DNA of 64,000 nucleotides from JBDGYW01 sp964580055 (GTDB lineage Bacteria; Gemmatimonadota; Gemmatimonadetes; Gemmatimonadales; GWC2-71-9), in contig CAZOJI010000025.1 in assembly GCA_964580055.1 (NCBI GenBank), positions 1 to 64,000 on the forward strand. The letters run 5' to 3'. The first letter of the stretch is position 1; each line of letters starts with the position of its first letter. Under the pieces are notes generated by a model. The model had not been told where the DNA came from. It saw nothing but the letters and a program-made list of their open reading frames with translations, and did no database searches. The translations under genes were made by a program, and so were the position numbers. Below, piece by piece: positions 33,278 to 42,211 of the stretch.

Positions 33278-33776
33278 CTCATCCCTCCATTCGGCAGCTG
33301 GGCTGTCTCAATGAGATCCCTGGCTTTGCGGCCCCGAGTCGCCTCGGGTGTGCTATTATCGTGAAAAGACTGCTGGTCTTGGAAGCAAACTGTGGGCCAT
33401 CTTTCCTAGAACTCATGTTGCGCATTGAGTGAATGCTGCAACTTATTGGTTTATATAGCTTTAAAACCCATCTTGCACAGGTGCGTGGAGAACCGGACCG
33501 CCAATGCTGAGGTTTTGTATTTGGGGGCTGCCGCATTATGCAATCGATTTGTGGAAAACAAGAGGCTGCTTGATTACTCGATTCCGGCGGTACGGACCCT
33601 TGCGTGTAACGGAATAGAGTCAATTGTGCGGCCGGGGTAGCGCGCCGACATGCCGATGAAGCGCCGTTGTGATGTGGGAAAGTGTGGCAGTGGTACTCGG
33701 ACAGCGCTTGCCCGCGTCCGTCTTACCGATACCTTACCCGGATCCTTCTTCCTGCTTCGAGCATTCGGTGGCAAGT
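33278..33776. other. Gene-free stretch with lower GC
   Basis: About 500 bases without a convincing gene. It holds a perfect hairpin CCGAG/CTCGG near 33333-33348, and an AT-richer section at about 33420-33570 that differs from its surroundings. Short frames here have no RBS or recognisable domains. It must contain promoters for the divergent genes on both sides, but I cannot place them with confidence. Confidence 0.5.
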
Positions 33777-34787
33777 ATGAGTGATTCAAAAGAGGCACTG
33801 CGTTGGGGCGTTCTCAGTACCGCGAACATTGGGCGAATTGCGGTCATTCCGGCGATCCATAATTCCGCCAACGGCAACGTGGTTGCGGTGGCGAGCAGGG
33901 ATGCGGGACGAGCAAAGGAATTTGCGGAAGCGAACGGGGTTCCGGGCTATTTCGGTTGTTACGAGGCTCTCTTGGACGACGAGAGTATTGACGCGATCTA
34001 CAATCCGTTTCCCAACAGCATGCACAGAGAGTGGACCATCCGGGCCGTGGAGGCGGGCAAGCACGTGCTTTGTGAAAAGCCGCTGGCGGTGACCGCCGAA
34101 GAGTGCGATGAGATGGCGGCGGTGGCGGAGTCGGCCGGCGTAGCGTGCATGGAAGCCTTCATGTACCGGTTCCACCCTCGCATCGATCGTATGATGGGAC
34201 TCATGGACGAAGGAGCCATCGGAACGCTGCGCTCCATGTACTCTGCATTCACCTTCAAGCTCAGCAGTGCGGATAACATTCGTCTGGACCCGGAACTCGG
34301 TGGAGGGTCGCTGATGGATGTGGGATGTTACTGCGTCAACGTCTTTCGGACCCTTGCCCGCTCCGAACCGCATGAGGTTCAGGCCTACGCACAGTGGACT
34401 GACCGCGGCGTGGACGATCAGATGGCCGGCATGCTGCGTTTCGCGGACGGGGTGACGGCACAATTCGATTCCGCGCTCACGATGGAGCGTCGCGAGTGCC
34501 TGCAAGTAGCGGGCACGGAAGGGCACCTGGAGGTGTCGAGCGTGTTCATTCCTGGCACCGGCGACGTGACGATCGAGGAGTACCATGGTAGGGAGGAATC
34601 GAAATCTCACTCCGTGCCGGGACTGGACGAATACCAGGAGATGGTCGAGCACTTCGCAGATTGTGTTTTGCACGGTAAACCCGTCCGTTATCCCTTCTCC
34701 GAGGCCGCCGTGAATATGCGAGCGATCGAAGCGCTGTACCGATCGGCCCGGAACGGTGGCGCCACCGAAACCGTACCAGCGAGTTAG
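33777..34787 (+). CDS. Gfo/Idh/MocA-family oxidoreductase
   Basis: 336 residues from ATG 33777. The Rossmann region (RWGVLSTANIGRIAVIPAI) is followed by AIYNPFPNSMHREW, the family CEKPLAVTAEE (catalytic Lys), and in the C-terminal domain GGGSLMDVGCYCVN (the conserved G-DxGxH-like motif with Cys at the usual His position). Expected to oxidise or reduce a sugar or cyclic polyol with NAD(P). The replaced His suggests a changed mechanism or substrate. Ten bases before the ligase gene, so probably the first gene of the malonate-like operon. Confidence 0.88.
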   Translation: MSDSKEALRWGVLSTANIGRIAVIPAIHNSANGNVVAVASRDAGRAKEFAEANGVPGYFGCYEALLDDESIDAIYNPFPNSMHREWTIRAVEAGKHVLCEKPLAVTAEECDEMAAVAESAGVACMEAFMYRFHPRIDRMMGLMDEGAIGTLRSMYSAFTFKLSSADNIRLDPELGGGSLMDVGCYCVNVFRTLARSEPHEVQAYAQWTDRGVDDQMAGMLRFADGVTAQFDSALTMERRECLQVAGTEGHLEVSSVFIPGTGDVTIEEYHGREESKSHSVPGLDEYQEMVEHFADCVLHGKPVRYPFSEAAVNMRAIEALYRSARNGGATETVPAS

Positions 34788-34797
34788 CAAGTCCCGT

Positions 34798-36300
34798 ATG
34801 CCCATCAACCTGGTTGAGCGCGCAATCGAGCACAGTGACCGAGAGGCGATTGTCGATCGGGAGGGCTCCTACAGCTACGAGGACTTGCTGGCGGCTTCCG
34901 AGAGGGTAGCCTCCGGTCTTCTCGCCGGCGGGACTGATCTCGGCGAGAGTCGTGTGACCTTTCTGGTGCCTCCCGGATTCGACTACGTGGCTACGCAGTG
35001 GGGCATCTGGCGGGCGGGAGGCATCGCGGTGCCTCTCGCGATGTCGCATCCTCCCGCCGAGATCGTCCACGTACTGGAAGACGCCGATCCGGCGATGGTG
35101 GTCGCGCAAGCGGAACTAGGTGAGCGCCTGCGAGCGATTTGCGAAACCCGCAATCTAGAGTTGTCGCATACCGAGGATCTGCTGCGATCCGGGGTTTCCA
35201 GGCTACCGGACATCGACGGGTCACGCCGTGCGATGATGCTCTACACGAGCGGCACCACCGGTAAGCCCAAGGGGGTGGTCACAACTCACTCGCAGATCGA
35301 GGCACAAGTGACGTCTCTCGTGCAAGCCTGGGGGTGGCACGCCGATGACAGAATCCTCTTGGTACTCCCGCTGCACCACGTTCACGGAATCGTGAATGTG
35401 CTCAGCTGCGCTCTCTGGTGCGGGGCGTGCTGTGAGATGCTGCCGGCCTTCGACCCTGGCGAGACCTGGAAACACCTCATCGAACGTCCGCTCACGCTCT
35501 TCATGGCCGTGCCCACGATCTACCGCCGCCTGATAACTGAATGGGAAAAGGCTTCTGACTTCGATCGGGTGGAGATGTCGGAATCCTGCCGAAAGCTGCG
35601 CCTCATGGTTTCGGGGTCGGCGGCTCTGCCCGTGTCCGTGCTCGAACGCTGGAAGGAGATATCGGGGCACGTGCTGCTGGAGCGCTATGGCATGACGGAG
35701 ATCGGGATGGGACTGTCGAATGCGCTTTACGGCGAGCGCTTCCCTGGCTTTGTGGGCACACCGTTGCCGGGAGTTGCTGCGAGAGTAGTAGACGAAGCAA
35801 TGCAGGACGTAGCTCCGGGTAATCCAGGTGAGCTATTGCTCGAGGGGGCGAACATATTCCAGGAATACTGGCGCCGCCCGAAGGAGACGACGGAGTCGTT
35901 CCACGAGGGATGGTTCAAGACCGGAGACGTCGTGGTCGTCGAGAATGGTTGCTACCGAATCATGGGACGGCGTAGCGTGGACATAATAAAGACCGGCGGC
36001 TACAAGGTCTCCGCCCTCGAGATCGAAGAGGTCCTCAGAACGCACCCGGCCGTAAGCGAGTGTGCGGTTGTGGGGGTGCCGGATGTCGACTGGGGAGAAC
36101 GGGTATGTGTCGCGGTTGAGAAGGCGGACGGAGCGAACCTCGACCTGGAAGGGTTGAGATCTTGGGCGCGGGACCTGCTGGCCCCGTATAAGATCCCCAA
36201 AGATCTCGAGATCGTGAACGAACTTCCCCGTAATGCGATGGGCAAAGTGACTAAACCGCGCGTCGCTGAGCTGTTCGCAATGAGCGGCGGTACCGCATAG
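34798..36300 (+). CDS. matB: Malonyl-CoA synthetase-like acyl-CoA ligase
   Basis: 500 residues from ATG 34798. ANL-family motifs are complete: YTSGTTGKPKG (P-loop), RYGMTEIGM (A5 region), WFKTGDV, GRRSVDIIKTGGYKVSALEIE, and the C-terminal PRNAMGKVTK catalytic Lys. MTEIGM followed by GTPLPGV is characteristic of the MatB/ACSF3 malonyl-CoA synthetase group, which joins malonate and CoA at the cost of ATP. Directly followed by madL and madM, whose products import malonate, which supports the substrate. The symbol rests on this context. Confidence 0.82.
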   Translation: MPINLVERAIEHSDREAIVDREGSYSYEDLLAASERVASGLLAGGTDLGESRVTFLVPPGFDYVATQWGIWRAGGIAVPLAMSHPPAEIVHVLEDADPAMVVAQAELGERLRAICETRNLELSHTEDLLRSGVSRLPDIDGSRRAMMLYTSGTTGKPKGVVTTHSQIEAQVTSLVQAWGWHADDRILLVLPLHHVHGIVNVLSCALWCGACCEMLPAFDPGETWKHLIERPLTLFMAVPTIYRRLITEWEKASDFDRVEMSESCRKLRLMVSGSAALPVSVLERWKEISGHVLLERYGMTEIGMGLSNALYGERFPGFVGTPLPGVAARVVDEAMQDVAPGNPGELLLEGANIFQEYWRRPKETTESFHEGWFKTGDVVVVENGCYRIMGRRSVDIIKTGGYKVSALEIEEVLRTHPAVSECAVVGVPDVDWGERVCVAVEKADGANLDLEGLRSWARDLLAPYKIPKDLEIVNELPRNAMGKVTKPRVAELFAMSGGTA

Positions 36301-36699
36301 ATGGTCATCTACGGTGTTTCGTTGCTCGCGGGATGCATGATCGCCGGCATCTTCGTCGGCGAGCTGCTTGGAAAGCTGATCGGGGTCCAGGCCAATGTCG
36401 GTGGCGTTGGGATCGCGATGCTGTTGATGATCCTGCTCTCGGACTACCTGCGCAAACGGGGAAGATTGAACCCGGTGTCGCAGCAGGGCGTCATCTTCTG
36501 GAGTTCGATCTACATTCCGGTGGTCGTCGCGATGGCCGCCAAACAGAACGTGATTGCGGCGGTGGAGGGAGGGCCGGCGGCTTTGTTGGCCGGCATCGCG
36601 GCGGTAGTGGTGAGCTGCGCGCTCGTGCCGCTGATAAGCCGCATTGGTAGTGGGAGCCCTATCTCAACGGACGAGGCTCACACCGAGGGTGAGCCGTGA
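36301..36699 (+). CDS. madL: Malonate transporter subunit MadL
   Basis: 132 residues, starting at the base after the ligase stop codon. The opening IYGVSLLAGCMIAGIFVGELLGKLIGVQANVGGVGIAMLLM is the MadL signature, with four hydrophobic segments. MadL and MadM together form a sodium-dependent malonate carrier in malonate users such as Malonomonas rubra. The last base triplet overlaps the madM GTG start. Confidence 0.92.
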   Translation: MVIYGVSLLAGCMIAGIFVGELLGKLIGVQANVGGVGIAMLLMILLSDYLRKRGRLNPVSQQGVIFWSSIYIPVVVAMAAKQNVIAAVEGGPAALLAGIAAVVVSCALVPLISRIGSGSPISTDEAHTEGEP

Positions 36700-37469
36700 G
36701 AGAGCTGCTCGACATCATTGGCGAAGTGCTGATTCGCAACGGCTTGATTACCGCGTTTGCTTTCGTAGGAATCACGGTATGGCTCTCCTATTTCATCTCC
36801 GGGAGGCTCACCGGGGGAAAAATTCACGGATCCGCAATCGCCATCCTCACGGGTTTGGTGTTGGCGTACGCCGGCGGCGCCGTCACCGGCGGAGATCAAG
36901 GGCTGGCCGACATCGAGGTCTTGGCGGGCGTCGGTCTGTTGGGCGGCGCGATGCTGCGAGACTTCGCCATAATTGCGACGGCCTTCGGCGTGCAACTGGA
37001 TGAGATCAGAAAGGCAGGTATATCGGCGATCGTGTCGCTCTTCGCCGGGGTTCTGATCTCGTTCGTGGTTGGAGCGGCAATCGCTCATGCTTTCGGGTAT
37101 TCGGATGCCGTCAGTATGACCACTATCGGAGCGGGCGCGGCAACCTATATCGTGGGGCCGGTAACGGGCACGGCGATTGGCGCGTCCTCCGAGGTGGTGG
37201 CTCTCAGCATCGCGGCGGGACTGGTGAAATCGATGCTGGTCATGACGGGAACACCCTTTGTGGCGCGCTACATCGGCCTGGACAATCCGCGGTCGGCAAT
37301 GGTCTACGGCGGTCTCATGGGTACAACGAGCGGCGTCGCCGGCGGATTGGCGGCAACCGATCCGAAACTGGTCCCCTACGGTGCCATGACAGCGACATTC
37401 TATACGGGGCTCGGATGCCTGTTGGGACCTTCGGTTGTGTACGTGCTGTTTAGATCGCTATTTGGTTGA
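36696..37469 (+). CDS. madM: Malonate transporter subunit MadM
   Basis: 257 residues, GTG start in a GTGA overlap with madL. About eight hydrophobic helices, GGKIHGSAIAILTGLVLAYAGG near the N-terminus, and SMTTIGAGAATYIVGPVTGTAIGASSEV in the middle, matching MadM. No malonate decarboxylase (mdc/mad) genes or malonyl-CoA decarboxylase follow; the next gene is a serine hydrolase after 142 bases. Confidence 0.92.
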   Translation: MRELLDIIGEVLIRNGLITAFAFVGITVWLSYFISGRLTGGKIHGSAIAILTGLVLAYAGGAVTGGDQGLADIEVLAGVGLLGGAMLRDFAIIATAFGVQLDEIRKAGISAIVSLFAGVLISFVVGAAIAHAFGYSDAVSMTTIGAGAATYIVGPVTGTAIGASSEVVALSIAAGLVKSMLVMTGTPFVARYIGLDNPRSAMVYGGLMGTTSGVAGGLAATDPKLVPYGAMTATFYTGLGCLLGPSVVYVLFRSLFG

Positions 37470-37611
37470 TCGTATAGGAATCGTTTGTTTTCGCGGTGAA
37501 AATTGACGTCGTCGCAGGATTTGGTGTCCAGCAATTGGCGGACCTGCGCCCAGCCACTGCCGGATGACTATCTCCTGGTTCAATCCGGCCTAACGTCAGG
37601 AGTCATTGAAG

Positions 37612-39129
37612 ATGTCGAATACCCGGTTTTTTTCGCGGATGGCACTGCTGTTTTTCGCAGCAGCTTGCGCTCCCGATGCCTCTGAGGAGACGGACTCACG
37701 TAACCAGGCACTGATCGAAAGGGCTGCACTGTTCGAGTTGGACACTGAATGGGAGACTCCACCCGGCGATCCCATGGTGCTCGCAACCGCTGGATTTGCA
37801 AAGATCCTCTGTTCTGCCGTTTTCATTACGGGTCTGGAGGTGGCCGAGGGCGCCGAGAATGTAGGGTACTTCGTGTCAAAGCCTGAAGAGCGGCAACTGG
37901 TTGCTGACACGGTGATCGACTACGAGGACATGGCGGTTCATCTCACGCTGGGCTCCGGCGTAACGCGGACCGCCGAGTTTTACGGCGATCAAGGTTGTGT
38001 GACACATCCTCTGGGCGAGGATTCCATATACTTCGCTCCAGTCGAGGTACGGACGGCATTGCCTGATGCGATGACGCAACCTTGGCCCATGGGGGACGTT
38101 CCGACCGATGAGCCGCTGCCGGAATACATAGATGCAGAGAAGCTGAGCCAGGCAGTGGATGCGGCCTTTGATCCGGCCGAGACCATGACTGCGGCGTTTG
38201 TGGTGGTGCACAAGGGCCGGATCATCGGAGAGCGATACGGAGAAGGGATCGACAAGGACACACAGCTCGAGAGTTGGTCCATGGGCAAGAGTCTGACAGG
38301 AACGCTCATGGGCACGCTGGTTCACGAAGGTGTGTATGACCTGTGGGAGCCGGCTCCGGTCGAGGAATGGCATCAGGACCCCCATGATCCGAGAGGGCAA
38401 ATCCGAATTGGAGACCTGATGCGCATGTCGTCGGGTCTTCGTTTTGTGGCTCCGCAGGACCCCGACTACGACTACGAGTTCGGGTATCCGCAGGGCTACC
38501 CCGACCACTACTACGTGTACACCGGCGCTATCGACTCTTACGAGTGGGCCATCACTAGGCCCGCCCAGTGGCCGCCTAACACCGTGGGGCGCTATCGCAA
38601 CTCTGATCCCCTCGCAACCAACTACCTGGTGCGTAAAGGTGTCGAAGAAGAGCTGGGACAGGACTATCACACTTATCCTCAGCGGGCGCTGTTCGACAAA
38701 ATCGGTATTCGCAAGATGTACTTGGAGACCGATCCGTACGGGAACTTCCTGTTGCAGGGATACGACTTCGGCACAGGCCGCAACTGGGCGCGCCTGGGTA
38801 TGCTGTATCTGCAGGATGGTGTCTGGAACGGAGAGCGAATCCTGCCCGAGGGATGGGTGGACTACGCCAGCACGGTCGCGCCGGCTTGGGAGGCCGACGG
38901 GCGTCCCATCTACGGTGGTTCGTTTTTCTGGATCAACGGTACCGGCTCGTTCCCCGTGCCGCCGGATGCGTTCTACATGGCGGGTGCCGGCGGCCAATAC
39001 ACCATTATCGTACCCTCGCACGACATGGTCGTGGTGCGCCTCGGCCACTACAAGGGTAGTGGCCCTGGAGGGCGTGCGCTCAGAAGGGCATTGGAGTTGT
39101 TGATGGAAGCGGTTCCGGCGGAAGTATGA
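37612..39129 (+). CDS. Beta-lactamase-fold serine hydrolase lipoprotein
   Basis: 505 residues from ATG 37612 (AGGAG upstream). A signal with lipobox-like FFAAAC suggests lipidation at about Cys19. The class C beta-lactamase/DD-peptidase motifs are SMGK (SxxK, in SWSMGKSLTG), YRN (YxN, in YRNSDPLATN) and AGAGGQY in place of KTG. Such proteins are esterases, D-aminopeptidases or beta-lactam hydrolases; which one cannot be told. The N-terminal 170 residues are an extra domain with two Cys (Cys67 and Cys126, approximately). Confidence 0.87.
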   Translation: MSNTRFFSRMALLFFAAACAPDASEETDSRNQALIERAALFELDTEWETPPGDPMVLATAGFAKILCSAVFITGLEVAEGAENVGYFVSKPEERQLVADTVIDYEDMAVHLTLGSGVTRTAEFYGDQGCVTHPLGEDSIYFAPVEVRTALPDAMTQPWPMGDVPTDEPLPEYIDAEKLSQAVDAAFDPAETMTAAFVVVHKGRIIGERYGEGIDKDTQLESWSMGKSLTGTLMGTLVHEGVYDLWEPAPVEEWHQDPHDPRGQIRIGDLMRMSSGLRFVAPQDPDYDYEFGYPQGYPDHYYVYTGAIDSYEWAITRPAQWPPNTVGRYRNSDPLATNYLVRKGVEEELGQDYHTYPQRALFDKIGIRKMYLETDPYGNFLLQGYDFGTGRNWARLGMLYLQDGVWNGERILPEGWVDYASTVAPAWEADGRPIYGGSFFWINGTGSFPVPPDAFYMAGAGGQYTIIVPSHDMVVVRLGHYKGSGPGGRALRRALELLMEAVPAEV

Positions 39130-39279
39130 GAGCCAGGGAGCCTGCGGAAAGAGTCTCCGGTGCCGGATTGGCCCGGATCATCCAGTAGGCGCCCGTGCTC
39201 CGGTAGCGGGATCGGGAACACCGTGGCGGCGATCGTGTCTTTAGGTGGGAAGATGCCATTGAATCTCAGGGAGAATTTC

Positions 39280-42108
39280 ATGTACCGCACGAGCGAACCC
39301 AGAACTCTTGCGCTCTCGTTGCTGGTTGCGTTCACGATTGCCGCGCCCGTTTCGGCCCAAGAGCCGGGCTTCGACCCCAACCAAGTCCTGCCCGTCGATC
39401 CGGCCGTCACGGTCGACACACTCGACAATGGGCTCACCTACTACGTTCGTGCCAACGATCGGCCTGAGAATCGAGCCGAGTTGAGGTTGGTGGTCAAGGC
39501 CGGCTCGGTGCTGGAAGACGACGACCAGCGCGGTTTGGCTCATTTTCTCGAGCACATGGCCTTCAATGGCACAGAGCACTTCGAGGAGCAGGAGTTGATC
39601 GACTACATGCATTCCGTGGGGATGCAGACGGGTCCTCACGTCAATGCGTACACCAGCTTCGACGAGACCGTGTACATGCTGCGTGTGCCTACAGATACCG
39701 CGGATGTGCTGGAGACCGCGTTTCAGATTCTCGAGGACTGGGCCCACCTGGTGGTTCTCGACTCGGTGGAGATCGAAAAGGAACGCGGCGTCGTGATCGA
39801 GGAATGGCGCCTGGGACGCGGCGCTCAGGCACGCATGCTCGACGAGCAATTCCCGATACTGTTCAAGGACTCGCGGTACGCGGAACGTCTTCCGATTGGA
39901 AAACGCGAAATCGTGGAGACGTTCGAACACGAGTCTCTGAAGAGGTTTTACACGGATTGGTACCGCCCGGACCTCATGGCGGTCGTGGCCGTGGGCGATT
40001 TTGACGAGCAGCGAATCGTCGACTTGATAGAACAGCATTTTGCCGGGTTGCAGAACCCTCCGGATTCCAGGGCGCGCGAGACTTATGACGTGCCACCTCA
40101 CGATGAGACTCTTTTCGCGATTGCGACGGATGCCGAGGCACCCAACAGCACGGTTGGGTTGTATCACAAGCAGCCGCTCAGAGAGCAGGGTACTCTGGGA
40201 GCTTACCGCCAGAGCATAGTGGGAGGGTTGTACAATTCAATGCTGAACTCGCGGCTCTACGAATTGACGCAACAACCTGACTCACCATTTCTCGCCGCGT
40301 TCTCGGGGCAAGGTCGATTCATTGGGTCCTCCGAGGTGTACCAGTTGTTCGCTGCGGTGAACGAGGATGGAGTGGCGCCCGGACTGGAGGCATTGCTGCG
40401 GGAGGGTGAGAGAGTGGCTCGTCACGGTTTCGCGGCCACCGAACTGGAAAGGCACAAGATCGAGTACCTGCGCGACCTCCAACAGGCCTATGCCGAGCGA
40501 GAGAACAGGGAATCGAAGACCTATGCCGCGGAATACATCCGAGCGTTTCTGCAGGGCGAGCCGATTCCGGGTATAGAGACCGAGTTTGCCCTGTCGCAGG
40601 CCCTGATGCCCACCATTCAGTTGCAGGAGGTCAACCGCCTGGCGGCGGAGTGGATTACGGAGCACAACCGCGTGGTCATGGTGAACGCCCCGGTGAAGCC
40701 GGGTTTACACACGCCCACTGCCGAGGAGTTGCGTCAAACGATTGCCGGTGTGATGGACACCGAGATAGCTCCCTATGAAGACATTGTGTCCGATCAACCT
40801 CTGGTGGCGGACGTTCCCGAGCCTTCCGAGATCGCCGACGAGGAACGGATCGAGGAGATAGACGTCTCGGTGTGGACCCTCGAGAACGGCGTTCGCGTGC
40901 TGCTCAAGCCAACTGACTTCAAGGATGACGAGGTGCTGCTCAGGTCGTATAGCCCCGGGGGGACCTCGCTTGCCGATGACGAGGATTACGTCTCCGCGTT
41001 CGCGGCGAGTGACGTGGTGGGGCAGGGCGGACTGGGCGAATTCAGTCTGATCGATCTCCAGAAAATGCTGGCCGGCAAGGCAGTTAACGTATCGCCGAAC
41101 ATCAGCTCTCTTCACGAGAGCATCTCCGGCTCAGCCTCTCCTGAAGATCTCGAGACGATGTTCCAGCTCGTATATCTGTACTTCACTGAACCTCGCAAGG
41201 ACAGCTCGGCATTCCTGGCTTACAGGTCGCAAGTCCAAGGCTTTCTCGCGAACCGCAGCGCCAGCCCGCAGGCCGCGTTCAGCGATACCGTTCAGGTGAT
41301 CATGGCGCAGGGGCATTTCAGAGCGCGACCGCTCTCGGCCGAGTTGTTCGATGAGATCGACCTAAACGTTTCGTTCGACTTCTATCGCGATCGGTTCGCT
41401 GACGCCAGCGATTTCACCTTTACGCTGGTTGGCGCATTCACTCTGGATTCCATCCGGCCTTTGGTGCGTACGTATTTGGGAGGTCTCCCATCCATGGATC
41501 GGGACGAAACCTGGCGCGACGTCGGAATCGACCCTCCGGGGGGTGTGATTCGGAAGGCCGTTTACAAGGGAGTGGAACCGCAGAGCCAAACACAGATCGT
41601 GTTCACGGGACCGTTTGAATACACGGCCGAGAACCGCCACATGCTGCGCTCGCTGGCGAGCACGTTGGAGACGAGATTGCGGAAGGTGTTGCGTGAGGAA
41701 ATGGGAGGCACCTACGGCGTGGGCGTGGGTGCCACCTACGATCGCTTTCCGGATGAAGGCTATGGCATCCGCGTCGGGTTCGGGTCGGATCCGGAGCGCG
41801 TTGAGGAGCTGACGGAAGTGGTATTCCGCGAAATCGAGTCGTTCAAGGACCCGGGGCCGGATGCCGATGATGTCAAGGCGGTGCGGGAAATCCAGCGCCG
41901 CTCCAAAGAGACGAATCTCTCGGAAAACAGGTTCTGGGTCGCTCAACTTACGTTCGCCGATCAGTACGGCACCGACCCGCGCACCTTGACGTCGTATGAG
42001 CTGATTGAGGGACTTACTCCCGAGAAGGTCCGGGCGGCTGCCCAGCGTTATCTCAAAACGGACAACTATGTCCTGGTGTCGCTGTTTCCTGAGAAGCCCG
42101 TGCCGTAG
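39280..42108 (+). CDS. Secreted M16-family zinc metallopeptidase (insulinase type)
   Basis: 942 residues from ATG 39280, chosen because AGGGAG lies six bases upstream and the signal peptide (LALSLLVAFTIAAPVSA) then starts correctly; an ATG at 39253 is possible. The inverted zinc motif HFLEH (88-92) is intact, with the distal Glu in EIEKERGVVIEEW. Two M16 halves follow; the C-terminal half lacks the motif, as usual. These enzymes degrade peptides within a closed chamber. Likely periplasmic peptide turnover. Confidence 0.93.
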   Translation: MYRTSEPRTLALSLLVAFTIAAPVSAQEPGFDPNQVLPVDPAVTVDTLDNGLTYYVRANDRPENRAELRLVVKAGSVLEDDDQRGLAHFLEHMAFNGTEHFEEQELIDYMHSVGMQTGPHVNAYTSFDETVYMLRVPTDTADVLETAFQILEDWAHLVVLDSVEIEKERGVVIEEWRLGRGAQARMLDEQFPILFKDSRYAERLPIGKREIVETFEHESLKRFYTDWYRPDLMAVVAVGDFDEQRIVDLIEQHFAGLQNPPDSRARETYDVPPHDETLFAIATDAEAPNSTVGLYHKQPLREQGTLGAYRQSIVGGLYNSMLNSRLYELTQQPDSPFLAAFSGQGRFIGSSEVYQLFAAVNEDGVAPGLEALLREGERVARHGFAATELERHKIEYLRDLQQAYAERENRESKTYAAEYIRAFLQGEPIPGIETEFALSQALMPTIQLQEVNRLAAEWITEHNRVVMVNAPVKPGLHTPTAEELRQTIAGVMDTEIAPYEDIVSDQPLVADVPEPSEIADEERIEEIDVSVWTLENGVRVLLKPTDFKDDEVLLRSYSPGGTSLADDEDYVSAFAASDVVGQGGLGEFSLIDLQKMLAGKAVNVSPNISSLHESISGSASPEDLETMFQLVYLYFTEPRKDSSAFLAYRSQVQGFLANRSASPQAAFSDTVQVIMAQGHFRARPLSAELFDEIDLNVSFDFYRDRFADASDFTFTLVGAFTLDSIRPLVRTYLGGLPSMDRDETWRDVGIDPPGGVIRKAVYKGVEPQSQTQIVFTGPFEYTAENRHMLRSLASTLETRLRKVLREEMGGTYGVGVGATYDRFPDEGYGIRVGFGSDPERVEELTEVVFREIESFKDPGPDADDVKAVREIQRRSKETNLSENRFWVAQLTFADQYGTDPRTLTSYELIEGLTPEKVRAAAQRYLKTDNYVLVSLFPEKPVP

Positions 42109-42211
42109 CTGGTGAGGGTAAGACCGTAACCGCAGGGGCGAAAGCGGGGGCGAGATGCAGTGAGCGAGTGCTCTCTTGCAATTGCTCCCACGCTGCCTAG
42201 GATACCTGTCC

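Noticed and set aside
33279..33623. Minus-strand frame of 114 codons in the gap before the malonate operon
   Set aside because: Low-complexity composition, no family resemblance, and no upstream promoter or partner gene.
33786..34808. Open frame of 340 codons antisense to the Gfo/Idh/MocA gene
   Set aside because: The plus-strand protein shows the CEKPLAVTAEE and Rossmann motifs; the antisense product is Arg/His-rich with no domain.
37876..39048. Open frame of 390 codons antisense to the serine hydrolase
   Set aside because: The plus strand has lipobox, SxxK and YxN motifs; the antisense frame has none.
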